From Microbacterium aurum (GTDB lineage Bacteria > Actinomycetota > Actinomycetes > Actinomycetales > Microbacteriaceae), in contig NZ_JAFBCQ010000001.1 in the NCBI RefSeq assembly GCF_016907815.1, positions 1,116,001 through 1,180,000 of the forward strand: a DNA stretch of 64,000 nt, given 5' to 3'. Under the pieces are notes generated by a model. It made no database searches, was not told the origin of the DNA, and saw nothing but the letters and a program-made list of their open reading frames with translations. The position numbers were made by a program, and so were the translations under genes. Positions 23,930 through 32,402 of the stretch are shown piece after piece (within the stretch, counting starts at the first letter, position 1; the number at the start of each line of letters is the position of its first letter).

Positions 23930-25092
23930 CCACCGACGCCGCCCGCGGGTTCGCGAGCCTCGCCGTCCACGCCGGCCAGGAGGCCGACGCCGCGACCGGG
24001 GCGGTCATCCCGCCCGTCCACTTCTCCACGACGTATGCCCAGGACGGCATCGGCGGCCTGCGGCAGGGATACGAGTACGGCCGCAGCGGCAACCCGACGC
24101 GCACCGCCCTGCAGGAACAGCTCGCCGCGATCGAGGGCGGATCGCACGCCTTCTCGTTCGCGTCGGGACTCGCCGCCGAGGACACGCTACTGCGTGCGGC
24201 GCTGTCGCCCGGCGACGAGGTGCTGCTCGGCAACGACGTCTACGGGGGCACCTATCGGCTGCTCTCGCGCGTGCTCGGACCGTGGGGCGTGCGCCTGCGC
24301 ACGGTCGACATGAGCGATGCGGATGCCGTCCGCGCCGCCGTCTCCGAACGCGCGCCGCGCCTGCTGTGGGTGGAGACCCCGTCGAACCCGCTGCTGCGCG
24401 TCACCGACATCGCCGGTCTTGCCGCCCTCGGCCGCGAGGCGGGTGCGCTCGTCGTCGTCGACAACACCTTCGCCACCCCTGCTCTCCAGCAGCCGCTCGC
24501 CCTCGGCGCCGACGTCGTCGTGCACTCCACGACCAAGTACCTCGGCGGCCATTCCGATGTCGTCGGCGGGGCGCTCGTCCTCTCCGAGGCGCACCGCGGT
24601 GGTCCGCTCGCCGATGAGATCGGCTTCCTGCAGTTCGCGGTGGGCGCGGTGTCGGGTCCGCTCGACGCGTGGCTCACGACCCGCGGGATCAAGACCCTTG
24701 CGGTTCGCATGCAGCGGCACAGCGAGAACGCGGCATCCGTCGCCGCATTCCTGCAGGGGCATGAACGCGTCGCGCGGGTGTACTACCCCGGTCTGGTGGA
24801 GCACCCCGGGCACGATCTCGCCGCCCGGCAGATGTCGGGGTTCGGCGGGATCGTCTCGGTCGCGCTGGAGTCCCAGGAGGCCGCGCGCCGGTTCGCGGAA
24901 TCGACCCGGCTGTTCCAGCTCGCGGAGTCGCTCGGCGGGGTGGAATCGCTCGTGAACTACCCCGACGCCATGACCCACGCCTCGGTGCGCGGCACCGACG
25001 CCGCCGTCCCGGTCGAGGTCGTGCGCCTGTCGGTCGGCATCGAGGATATCGCCGACCTGCTCGACGACCTCGCGCAGGCCCTCGCCGCCTGA
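23926..25092 (+). CDS. metB: Cystathionine gamma-synthase/lyase
   Basis: 388 residues; ATG overlaps the CBS stop by four bases. Cys/Met-metabolism PLP hallmarks are GYEYGRSGNPTRTALQEQLA, AFSFASGLAAEDTLL, LLWVETPSNPLLRVTDI, VVVDNTFATPALQQPL, and the Lys loop VVHSTTKYLGGHSDVVGGAL, then ESLVNYPDAMTHASV. Length and motifs are complete. Whether it works as MetB or as cystathionine gamma-lyase cannot be told from sequence; pairing with a CBS and control by a cysteine leader favour reverse transsulfuration. Confidence 0.9.
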   Translation: MTTDAARGFASLAVHAGQEADAATGAVIPPVHFSTTYAQDGIGGLRQGYEYGRSGNPTRTALQEQLAAIEGGSHAFSFASGLAAEDTLLRAALSPGDEVLLGNDVYGGTYRLLSRVLGPWGVRLRTVDMSDADAVRAAVSERAPRLLWVETPSNPLLRVTDIAGLAALGREAGALVVVDNTFATPALQQPLALGADVVVHSTTKYLGGHSDVVGGALVLSEAHRGGPLADEIGFLQFAVGAVSGPLDAWLTTRGIKTLAVRMQRHSENAASVAAFLQGHERVARVYYPGLVEHPGHDLAARQMSGFGGIVSVALESQEAARRFAESTRLFQLAESLGGVESLVNYPDAMTHASVRGTDAAVPVEVVRLSVGIEDIADLLDDLAQALAA

Positions 25093-25247
25093 GCGGCCGA
25101 CCGCGCCGGGCGTAATTCAGTCTCTGGCGTGGGGCGCGCTTCGTCGGACAGCGTGATTCCGGAAGGGCGGCGCCATCCGTCGCTCGTGCAGACTGAGTTA
25201 TGACCGGCGGGCGCGCCGCACACGCACCCGCCCGATAGCGTGAGGGC

Positions 25248-26228
25248 ATGAGCGACACGGCGCGATGGGCGGTTCTCGGGGCGGGTGGGATCAGCGGCGA
25301 CTTCCTCCGCGCGCTGCCGCACGCCCGGCTCGGCGCACTCCACGCCGTGGGGGCGCGGGATGCCGCGCGGGCGCGGGCGTTCGCCGACGAGTTCGGCGGC
25401 GCGGTCGCCGGCACGTACGAGGAGATCCTCGGCCGTGACGACGTCGACGCCGTCTACATCGGCACCGTGCACACCTCGCACCGCGAGCTCGCCCTCGCCG
25501 CGCTCGCGGCGGGCAAGGCGGTGCTGTGCGAGAAGCCGCTGGGGATCGACGTCGCCGAGACCGAGGAGATCCTCGCGGCGGCCGATGCGGCGGGGCTGCC
25601 GCTCGTCGAGGCCTTCAAGTACCGGTTCGGCCCGTTCCCGGACCGGGTGCGCGAACTCGTCAGCAGCGGCGCCGTCGGCGAGATCACCGAGGTCGAGACG
25701 GCCATCGGATTCGCCGCGGACCGTGGCATCCGGCGCCTGTTCGATCCGGCACTGGCCGGTGGCGCTCTGCTTGACGCGGGCTGCTATCCGGTGTCGCTCG
25801 CCGTCGGCGTCGCGGCCTGGGCGGGTCGCCTCGATGCGCTGGCGGTCGTGTCCGCCGACGGGGTCATCGGCACGACCGGGGTCGACGAGGACGCCAGCGC
25901 AGTGCTTGACCTCGGCGGCATCCGCGCCCGCGTCTCCACGTCGATCACCCGCACCCTGCCACGTGCCGCGACGATCCGCGGCACGCGCGGGGAGCTCGAG
26001 ATCCCGAACGTGTGGGGCAGCCGCGTGGAGTCGACGGCGACCGCCGTGCTGCACCGCGAAGACGGCACGCGCGAGGAGATCGCGACTGGCACGGTCAGCC
26101 CCATGGCCGCCGAAGCGGATGCCACGATCGCCGCCCTGCGCGAGGGTCGCACCGAGGCGCCGGAGATGCCCTGGCGGGAGACGCTCGCGACGGCGCGCCT
26201 GCTCGCCGAGTGGCGGTCTGTGCTCTGA
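25248..26228 (+). CDS. Gfo/Idh/MocA family oxidoreductase
   Basis: 326 residues. The NAD(P)-binding Rossmann motif is WAVLGAGGISGDFLRAL; the EKPLGI motif (AVLCEKPLGIDVAETEEIL) carries the family's catalytic Lys; the C-terminal sheet domain follows with AFKYRFGPFPDRVREL and GGALLDAGCYPVSLAVGV. It would oxidise or reduce a sugar or inositol-type substrate. TAGCGT lies six bases before the ATG, so transcription is probably separate from the upstream operon and leaderless. It is intact, unlike the relative whose tail remains at 10.5 kb. Confidence 0.9.
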   Translation: MSDTARWAVLGAGGISGDFLRALPHARLGALHAVGARDAARARAFADEFGGAVAGTYEEILGRDDVDAVYIGTVHTSHRELALAALAAGKAVLCEKPLGIDVAETEEILAAADAAGLPLVEAFKYRFGPFPDRVRELVSSGAVGEITEVETAIGFAADRGIRRLFDPALAGGALLDAGCYPVSLAVGVAAWAGRLDALAVVSADGVIGTTGVDEDASAVLDLGGIRARVSTSITRTLPRAATIRGTRGELEIPNVWGSRVESTATAVLHREDGTREEIATGTVSPMAAEADATIAALREGRTEAPEMPWRETLATARLLAEWRSVL

Positions 26229-26272
26229 CCGTGCAGCGTCAGCCCAGGGAGTAAACGGGCAATATTGCCATC

Positions 26273-26411
26273 TGATGCAACGTGGCGACCCGCGATCGCA
26301 CGAGCTGCAGAAGGCTGAGATCAGTGATTCTCGAGCGGGGTCGAAGTCACTGCTCCGACCAAGGATCTGAAAGTGGCCTTCTCTTGCATCAATGTTGTGT
26401 TGGATGCATCA
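26273..26411. repeat. TGCATCA iterons before the integrase operon
   Basis: TGCATCA occurs at 26385-26391 and 26405-26411 (20 bp apart, two helix turns) and inverted at 26273-26279. They lie just upstream of the integrase GTG at 26419. They could be binding sites for the XRE protein or recombinase arm sites. The region also departs from the local base composition (AT-richer), marking the edge of foreign DNA. Confidence 0.4.
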
Positions 26412-26418
26412 TTAGGAT

Positions 26419-27543
26419 GTGCTTGTAGTTAATTCTTCGCCTGCGCAGAGGCTTTTCTCCGCGCGTAACGTCGCTCACCTCGACCCCGAGAGGGCCGTGC
26501 TCGATGGGATGCTGGATGGGTGGCGAGCTCAGCAGACTGCTCGCTTCCTGAAGGTTGCGACGATTGCGGCGAGAGAGCGGCTTGTTCGCCGGTTTGTGGC
26601 TTTCTCGGGCATGTACCCGTGGCAGTGGACGTCGGCGGAAGTGGAAGCATGGATCGGTGAATTGCGGTCGGGGGCGAAGCCGCTGCGGCTATCGACGCTG
26701 CGCGGGTACGAGATCGACATCAAGATGTTCTGCGAGTACGTCACTGATCCTCGATATCCGTGGCTGTCGGAGTGTGAGGCGCGTTTCGGAGCCGCGCCGC
26801 GGCAGGTGTTCCATGAGGACAACTCAATCGTCCATGTCAGCGAGTACGAGGGCGATGCGGCGCGACGACCGTTGACATTTGACGAGGTTCAGGCGCTGTT
26901 CGATGCGGCCGATGGGCTTGCCGCTCGGATCCGGTCGCGTCGACGGAAGGGCGCGGTTCAGGCGCTGCGAGATGCGGCACTCCTCAAGTGCGTATACGCG
27001 TTCGGACTGCGGAGGCGGGAGGCGGTGATGCTTGATCTCGTGGATCTGCGCCGCAACGCGAAGCAGCCGCAGCTGGATCGGTTCGGTGCGCTATCGGTAC
27101 GGCATGGCAAGGCGAGCCGCGGAGGCCCGTCAAAGCGACGCACGGTTCTCACCGTCCCAGAGATGGGCTGGATTGCCGAGACGCTTGGGCACTATCTGGA
27201 AGAGGTTCGACCCGCGCTGTCGTCTTCGGGGTCATCACCTGCGCTCTGGGTGACGGAGCGTGGGACGAGATTGAGTAGGCGGGCAGCTAACGAGGCGTTC
27301 TGTGCGGCTCGGGACGCCGCGGGGATCGACTCGTCGCTGGATCTGCATTCGCTGCGGCACTCATATGTGACGCACCTGGTGGAGTTCGACTACCCGGAGC
27401 GATTCATTCAGGAGCAAGTGGGGAACTCCTTCTCCTCGACAACCGCGATCTACGTGGGCGTCTCCAACGAGTACCGCAACCGCCTCCTCACCCAAGCCAT
27501 CCACATGCGATACGGCACCGATCTCGAGGAGGCAGCACTGTGA
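26419..27543 (+). CDS. Tyrosine recombinase / integrase
   Basis: 374 residues, GTG start. The core-binding SAM-like domain spans about 30-135 (FLKVATIAARERLVRRFVAF, LSTLRGYEIDIKMFCEYV). The catalytic domain has Arg in YAFGLRRREAVMLDL (R198/R199), HSLRHSYVTHLVE (H310, R313), and the nucleophile in TTAIYVGVS (Y345). The residue that is usually His/Trp before the Tyr is Asn (VGNSFSSTT). It catalyses strand exchange for integration or excision of the island. The stop overlaps the XRE gene by four bases, a linkage like that in Tn554-type elements. Confidence 0.9.
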   Translation: MLVVNSSPAQRLFSARNVAHLDPERAVLDGMLDGWRAQQTARFLKVATIAARERLVRRFVAFSGMYPWQWTSAEVEAWIGELRSGAKPLRLSTLRGYEIDIKMFCEYVTDPRYPWLSECEARFGAAPRQVFHEDNSIVHVSEYEGDAARRPLTFDEVQALFDAADGLAARIRSRRRKGAVQALRDAALLKCVYAFGLRRREAVMLDLVDLRRNAKQPQLDRFGALSVRHGKASRGGPSKRRTVLTVPEMGWIAETLGHYLEEVRPALSSSGSSPALWVTERGTRLSRRAANEAFCAARDAAGIDSSLDLHSLRHSYVTHLVEFDYPERFIQEQVGNSFSSTTAIYVGVSNEYRNRLLTQAIHMRYGTDLEEAAL

Positions 27544-27869
27544 AAGAGATGGAGTACGTCTGGCATCTGCGAGCGAAGATGGCAGAGCGTGGGATGTTCG
27601 CCACGACGGACCTGCAGCCGCTGCTCGCTGAGCGAGGCGTCGCGCTCTCCCGCGAGCAGACATACCGGCTCGTGACGGGTCAGCCGCAGCGTCTCAGCAT
27701 GGCGACTCTGATCGCGCTGTGCGACATCCTTAAGTGCACGCCCAACGACCTCATCGAACCGCGCATCGTCGAGGCCACCGCCAAGAAGGTATCCGGAGAC
27801 GTCGTCCCGCTGAAGAGTCGAGTATCCGCTCGCCGAACGACGATCAACCGGCCTGGGCACGCCAAGTGA
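27540..27869 (+). CDS. Small XRE-family DNA-binding protein
   Basis: 109 residues. The Cro/CI helix-turn-helix is FATTDLQPLLAERGVALSRE, QTYRLVTGQPQRLSMATLIA and LCDILKCTPNDLIEP; the last phrase is typical of YozG-like XRE proteins. A basic C-terminal tail follows. It overlaps both neighbours by four bases. In Tn554-like units a small third protein directs recombination; here it could act as that accessory factor or as the operon's repressor. Confidence 0.85.
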   Translation: MKEMEYVWHLRAKMAERGMFATTDLQPLLAERGVALSREQTYRLVTGQPQRLSMATLIALCDILKCTPNDLIEPRIVEATAKKVSGDVVPLKSRVSARRTTINRPGHAK

Positions 27870-29701
27870 CGGTTCCGCCGGAGCATCCCTGCTCCGAGTG
27901 CGGAAGGCGCGCCCAGCGGGTAAAGAGACTCGCTGACGGAGGCGGGCTCTGCCGTCCGTGCTACAACGTCAGCCGACGGGTGGAATGCTCGCGCTGTGGT
28001 CGCGTCCGGGCACCCAGCGCCCGGACTGAGGACGGGGCTCCATTGTGTGGGCACTGCGCGCGACCCAAGCGTTCGTGCGCCGTATGCGGCCGCGTCGATC
28101 ACGTCACCGCCATCGTCGACGGCGACGATCTCTGCCAGCGCTGCTACCCCGCACCCGTCAGGACGTGCGGACGATGCGGGCGGGAACGACGCGTAGCAAC
28201 CCGCCACCAGAGCGGCGTCGCAGATCTCTGCCACAGTTGCTACCGCACCACCATCGCCGAGTGCGCCCTCTGCCAACAACGGCGCCCGGTGCACACCATG
28301 ACCTGGCCGATCGGTCCGGTGTGCCGCGTCTGCTATCGTCGCGAGCTCCGCCACCCGGCCGACTGCGGGTCCTGCGCTCAGAGGAGGGCACTCATCGGCC
28401 GCAACGACCAGGGAGAGCGCGTCTGCGGGCCGTGTGCAGGATCGACACGCGACTACATCTGCGCAACGTGTGGCGCCGCGGGTGAGCAGCACTTCGAGAA
28501 CACCTGCGTTCGATGCTCCGTCTTCCGAGCCTCCAGCGAGCTGCTGGCGGCTGCGACAGGAGCGATCCCCGGGCACCTGACGGGGCTCCCGAACGCACTC
28601 GTTCATCGAGGCCGCGTGGATTCGACCATGAGATGGCTTCTCAAGCCCACTCCGCGGGCGCTGCTCCAAGCAATCGGAGCACAGGAGTCGATCACGCATG
28701 CGAGCGTCGACGCGTGTCCGCCCGGGCAGGCGCGACATCACCTCCGCGCACTCCTGGTTGACGCGGGTGTGCTTCCCCCACGAGATGAGCAGACAGAGCG
28801 GCTCGAAACGTGGGTCGACGAGTACCTGACCCAGCTCCCGCCCCATCACGCCGCCGTGATCACTCCCTACGCGCAATGGAAGGTGCTGCGCACCGTGCGC
28901 CGCCGGGCGCGCCACCGGCGCACCACGATCGGTGTCGCGGATTCCGCGCGGGAGCGGATCCGCGCTGCCGCCCGGCTCCTCCATCACCGCGAGCAAAACG
29001 GCGACGGCCGCGCCCAGCTGACACAGGAAGCACTGGACCGATGGACCGCCGGAAACGCCGCCCGTAGCGGTGACATCGCGCCTTTCATCTCGTGGCTCAG
29101 CAGCACGGGCCAGTATCCGGGACTTCGCGTCGAGCGTGGAAAGACGGCCAAACCGAGCGAGATCAGCGAGGAGGACGAACATCACGCCCTGATTCGCAAG
29201 TTCATCGCCGGAACGGACCACACGGTGAATCTCGCGACGAGAGTCGCCGCGCTGCTCGTACTCGTGTACGGAGCCCGAACCGACCGCATCCACCGACTCA
29301 CTACAGCCGACACCACCGCGACGGGAAGTCGAACCTATCTCGCACTATCGACAGAGCCCATCGAGGTCCCCAACCCGATTGCGCAACTCCTCGCGCAACT
29401 CGTGACGGACGCCGAGCAGGATCCGCGCGCGCTTCGACGGGACGGCGAAGGGATCTATCTGTTCCCCTCGCCACGGCGACACCATGAACCTATCCACCCC
29501 ACGACCCTGGGGCGGTGGCTGGCGCGTGCCGGAGTCAGTCCACGGATCGCCCGCAACTACGCCATGCTCGCTCTCACCAGCGACCTCCCCGCAGCTGTCG
29601 TAGCCTCCCAGATGGGAATCACTCCGCAGGCCGCCAGCCGATGGGCGCAGTTCTCGCAACGTGACAACTCCGCGTACGTCGCCGCACGCACAGAAAGATG
29701 A
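27866..29701 (+). CDS. Large zinc-ribbon protein with a degenerate tyrosine-recombinase domain
   Basis: 611 residues from GTG 27866. The first 215 residues hold 14 CxxC pairs (CSECGRR, LCRPCY, CSRCGR, LCGHCAR, CAVCGR, LCQRCY, CGRCGR, LCHSCY, CALCQQ, VCRVCY, CGSCAQ, VCGPCA, CATCGA, CVRC), enough for seven zinc ribbons. A helical middle is followed by a phage-integrase-like C-terminal fold with VLVYGARTDRIHRLTTADTT (first Arg box), but the HxxR box reads ARNYAMLALTSDLPAAVV and the usual Tyr position reads AASRWAQFS. Catalytic residues therefore seem lost or replaced. It may target or bridge DNA for the active recombinase. Size and order (374/109/611 aa) recall TnpA/TnpC/TnpB of Tn554; this is inference. 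Confidence 0.75.
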   Translation: MTVPPEHPCSECGRRAQRVKRLADGGGLCRPCYNVSRRVECSRCGRVRAPSARTEDGAPLCGHCARPKRSCAVCGRVDHVTAIVDGDDLCQRCYPAPVRTCGRCGRERRVATRHQSGVADLCHSCYRTTIAECALCQQRRPVHTMTWPIGPVCRVCYRRELRHPADCGSCAQRRALIGRNDQGERVCGPCAGSTRDYICATCGAAGEQHFENTCVRCSVFRASSELLAAATGAIPGHLTGLPNALVHRGRVDSTMRWLLKPTPRALLQAIGAQESITHASVDACPPGQARHHLRALLVDAGVLPPRDEQTERLETWVDEYLTQLPPHHAAVITPYAQWKVLRTVRRRARHRRTTIGVADSARERIRAAARLLHHREQNGDGRAQLTQEALDRWTAGNAARSGDIAPFISWLSSTGQYPGLRVERGKTAKPSEISEEDEHHALIRKFIAGTDHTVNLATRVAALLVLVYGARTDRIHRLTTADTTATGSRTYLALSTEPIEVPNPIAQLLAQLVTDAEQDPRALRRDGEGIYLFPSPRRHHEPIHPTTLGRWLARAGVSPRIARNYAMLALTSDLPAAVVASQMGITPQAASRWAQFSQRDNSAYVAARTER

Positions 29702-29705
29702 TCAA

Positions 29706-29721
29706 GCCTGACAGGTCAGGC
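29706..29721. terminator. Short hairpin after the recombinase operon
   Basis: GCCTGAC and GTCAGGC around two bases, four bases after the stop of the zinc-ribbon gene. No T run; a weak terminator at most. Confidence 0.35.
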
Positions 29722-29804
29722 GCCTACAAGACGTCCCGGACGGAGCGCATCAGTCCTCGTATTGAGGTGCTCGGTCCGGGAGACGTGGTCACGGTCGGCC
29801 GCTG

Positions 29805-30104
29805 TTACGCAGTACCGCTCCCGTCCAGCGCGTAGTGATCCGAATTGCCGGTGTCGACCTGCTCCATCAGGTGCACGGAAAGGAGTCGAAATGCAGCCAC
29901 CTCAGCGTCGACATCTGGCCAGATGAGACGGCCGCTTTCTTCGAGTGCGCTCAGACGCGCACCCAAGGACTGATCGGTAATTGTGAACTCAGCATTTCGA
30001 TCGGATCCTTCTCCAAAAACCACGATCACACCGCGCTCACTGTCAAAAGTGTTGCGATGATCAACCGCCCGCAAGTGATCAACGAATCGCTCCAGCGCAC
30101 TCAC
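29805..30104 (-). CDS. Small acidic protein, possible immunity protein
   Basis: 99 residues: SALERFVDHLRAVDHRNTFD, GVIVVFGEGSDRNAEFTITD, then LGARLSALEESGRLIWPDVD and AEVAAFRLLSVHLMEQVDTG. It is acidic, cytosolic and without signal. It begins ten bases after the stop of the secreted protein, which is the classic order for effector then immunity. The antisense ORF on the plus strand is much less protein-like. No family is recognised; the immunity role rests on size, charge and position. Confidence 0.6.
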   Translation of the reverse strand: MSALERFVDHLRAVDHRNTFDSERGVIVVFGEGSDRNAEFTITDQSLGARLSALEESGRLIWPDVDAEVAAFRLLSVHLMEQVDTGNSDHYALDGSGTA

Positions 30105-30114
30105 TGAGCGGCCT

Positions 30115-30696
30115 TCAGCTCGGGAAAGCGGTGATGATTCGCTCAGTGGTGCTTCCGACAGGCACCTTCACCGTGTAGGTGCGCACGACTTGGCCCTGCG
30201 CGTTACGAATCTGAAGCGGCGCCTGATAGGTGTACGTCTGGTTGGCGCTGTTGTACGGCGCTGACGCGGGTGCGCCCACAGTGTTGCCGATGTTCCACTT
30301 CGCGAAGGTGGCCCAGTCGGTGCCCAGGTTGTACTTGTTGATGATGTTCTGCCAATCCTGCGCTTTGCCGGCGGCGATGTGACGCCAGCCGTAGCCCGAG
30401 TTTCCGCACTCGAGTTTGGCTACCCCGCTCGGGTTGCGTCGCTGCCAAGTATTCACGCGCTTTGTGGCGGGATCACTTGCTGAGCAGCCTGGTGCGGCGG
30501 CGAGGGCAGACACCGACCCGCCGAACTCGACGCCGTTCAGTGTCGCCGTGTACTCGCCCTGCGGGTTCGGTGTGACATCACCCGTGGAGCTCACTGCGGA
30601 GACGGAGTAAGGAGCGGCGGAAGCCGCAACCGACGGAACCAAGCAAAGCGCGATCGCGACGATGCCGGCGGAAATGGATGCGCTACGAGTTCTCAA
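30115..30696 (-). CDS. Secreted protein with toxin-like C-terminal domain
   Basis: 193 residues from a TTG with GGAAGG upstream. A Sec signal (RTRSASISAGIVAIALCLVP then SVAASAAP) directs export. The C-terminal 100 residues (CGNSGYGWRHIAAGKAQDWQ, WATFAKWNIGNTVGAPASAP, YNSANQTYTYQAPLQIRNAQ, VVRTYTVKVPVG, ERIITAFPS) have the GWRHI His motif and the TAFPS-type ending seen in several small secreted RNase-like effector domains. This likeness is from memory and weak. Followed by a small acidic gene, it may be a bacteriocin or contact-independent toxin carried by the island. Confidence 0.6.
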   Translation of the reverse strand: MRTRSASISAGIVAIALCLVPSVAASAAPYSVSAVSSTGDVTPNPQGEYTATLNGVEFGGSVSALAAAPGCSASDPATKRVNTWQRRNPSGVAKLECGNSGYGWRHIAAGKAQDWQNIINKYNLGTDWATFAKWNIGNTVGAPASAPYNSANQTYTYQAPLQIRNAQGQVVRTYTVKVPVGSTTERIITAFPS

Positions 30697-30934
30697 GAAA
30701 GGCCTTCCAATCTAGCCCGCGAGTCGGGCAACGAGGAGAAACTACCACCGCCCGGTGATCGTCGACGTCATCCGTTGGGAGGACATTCTGGTCCTGAAGC
30801 GCTGCTTACTCTGACGTTAAGTGGGCAGCGCGGCCGGGCGGCCCGCAGGTCGCCGCAGCCACGCTCTGAAGCATTGACTTCAAGGAATAGTGCACCCCTC
30901 GATATCGCCTGTCCGCCAGTTCGGCGGGCTCGGG

Positions 30935-31639
30935 ACGGTGCACGCCGTCGACCCCGGCCATCGCACCGGCCTGTACGTGAAAGACCCCGGCCGCGGCGTG
31001 CATTACTACCGCGACGGGTCTGCGGCCGCGCACCTCGGGCCGTCCGACGCGGATGCCGCGGATCTCGACGACGTCGCGATCGTGCACGTGTCGGGCATCA
31101 CGGCGGCGCTGGACCGGTTGACCCCCGACGGTGCGGCGCCCGCGTTCCTCGAGCGTCTCATCGCGCGCGCTCGCGCGGCGGGTGTGCCCGTCAGCGTCGA
31201 TGTCAATCACCGGGCCGCGCTGTGGGCGGCATCCGTCGCCGCGCCCGTGCTGCGAGATCTGGCGCGTCGCGCCGACGTCGTCTTCGTCGGCCGTGACGAG
31301 GCCGAGGCGCTGTGGGGCGCGGCGACCCCCGCGGCCATCCGCGCGCTGCTGCCCGAGCCGGCCGAGCTCGTCGTTAAGGACGGCGACGTCGGGGCGACCG
31401 TCTTCACCGCCGACGGCGAGATCTTCGTCCCCGCGCACCGCGTCGACGTGGTCGAGGCGGTGGGCGCCGGCGATGCGTTCGCCGGCGGATACCTCGCCGG
31501 TGCCTCCGCGGCCGAGCGCCTGCAAGCCGGCCACGACCGCGCGGCGCTGACCCTCGCCACGACGGCGGACTTCCCTGATCCGACGGCCGCCGGCGCGACC
31601 GTCGGCGCCGCGACCGTTCCCGCCCCGACAGAAAGCTGA
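30935..31639 (+). pseudogene. 2-keto-3-deoxygluconate kinase (PfkB family), 5' truncated
   Basis: About 235 codons of the C-terminal three quarters of a PfkB sugar kinase: HRTGLYVKDPGRGVHYYRDG, VSVDVNHRAALWA, VVFVGRDEAEALWG, LVVKDGDVGATVF and the catalytic AVGAGDAFAGGYLAG (anion hole and Asp base). The first 80-90 residues, with the sugar-binding GGAxxNxA motif, are gone; sequence before about 30935 is unrelated. An ATG at 30890 keeps the frame open but adds foreign residues. The loss borders the accessory island, so insertion or a later deletion likely caused it. The aldolase of the same pathway follows and is also damaged. Confidence 0.75.
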
Positions 31640-31643
31640 TCTT

Positions 31644-32277
31644 GTGACCGACGCGACCGATTTCCCCTCGACCGATGCGTTCTTCGCGCAGACCTTCGCG
31701 GGCTCGCCGCTGATGGCGATCCTGCGCAGCGCCGGTGTCGACCGCGCGGTGCGCGTCGCGACCACCGCGTGGGACCTGGGGCTGGACTCCGTCGAGGTGA
31801 CCATCCAGTCGGATGCCGACGTCGACGCGCTCCGCGAGGTCGCGCGCCTGGGTCGCGAGCGCGGGACCGTCGTGGGCGCCGGCACGATCGTCTCGCCGGA
31901 GCAGGTTCCTGTCGCGGTCGCGGCGGGCGCCGGCTACCTCGTCTCGCCGGGCCTCGACGCGGATGTCGTGCAGGCGGCGCATTCCGCCGGCATCCCGATC
32001 CTGCCCGGCGTCGCGACGCCGTCCGAGGTGCAGCAGGCTGTGGCCCTCGGACTCACGTGGCTGAAGGCGTTCCCGGCGCAGTGGTTGGGCGCGGACTGGT
32101 TCCGGCACATCCGCGGCCCGTTCCCGCAGGGTGCGCTTCATCGCGACGGGCGGCATGGCTGCCGGTAACGCCGGCGCGTTCCTCGACGGCGGCGTCCGGG
32201 TCCTCGCCGTCGGCTCGGCCCTCGAGGACGAGTCACAGCTCGAGCAGCTCGCCGCGCTTCTCGCCGCGCGCCGCTGA
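31644..32277 (+). pseudogene. KDPG/KHG aldolase with a one-base frameshift
   Basis: The first 160 codons are a good class I aldolase: PLMAILRSAGVDRAVRVATT (catalytic Glu/Arg region), LDSVEVTIQSDADVDALREV, GTVVGAGTIVSPEQV, ILPGVATPSEVQQAVALG, and the Schiff-base Lys in TWLKAFPAQWLG. At 32129-32131 an extra G shifts the frame; the correct continuation VRFIATGGMAAGNAGAFLDG and VRVLAVGSALEDE lies in the next frame and ends at 32277. As written the protein stops at 32168 and loses the last strands. This may be a true mutation or a sequencing slip in a GGG run. Confidence 0.75.
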
Positions 32278-32346
32278 GGCCGCCGGGGCGCCGGCCGCTG
32301 GCGCGCCTGCCGAGGAAGTGGGCGCACACTGTCGTATCCCGCCGCG

Positions 32347-32402
32347 GTAGCGACCAGATGCGCCCACATCTCCCTGGGTGAGCGCGTAGCTACACCGCGC
32401 GG
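32347..32402 (-). repeat. Dispersed intergenic repeat, copy C
   Basis: On the minus strand it contains GATGTGGGCGCATCTGGTCG followed 24 bases later by TGCGCC, the same core and spacing as copies A (46.82 kb) and B (48.01 kb), less two bases. It sits between the convergent aldolase and alarmone synthetase genes. Confidence 0.6.

Noticed and set aside
29835..30107. Plus-strand 90-codon frame opposite the immunity candidate
   Set aside because: Minus-strand protein has better composition and lies directly after the secreted gene.
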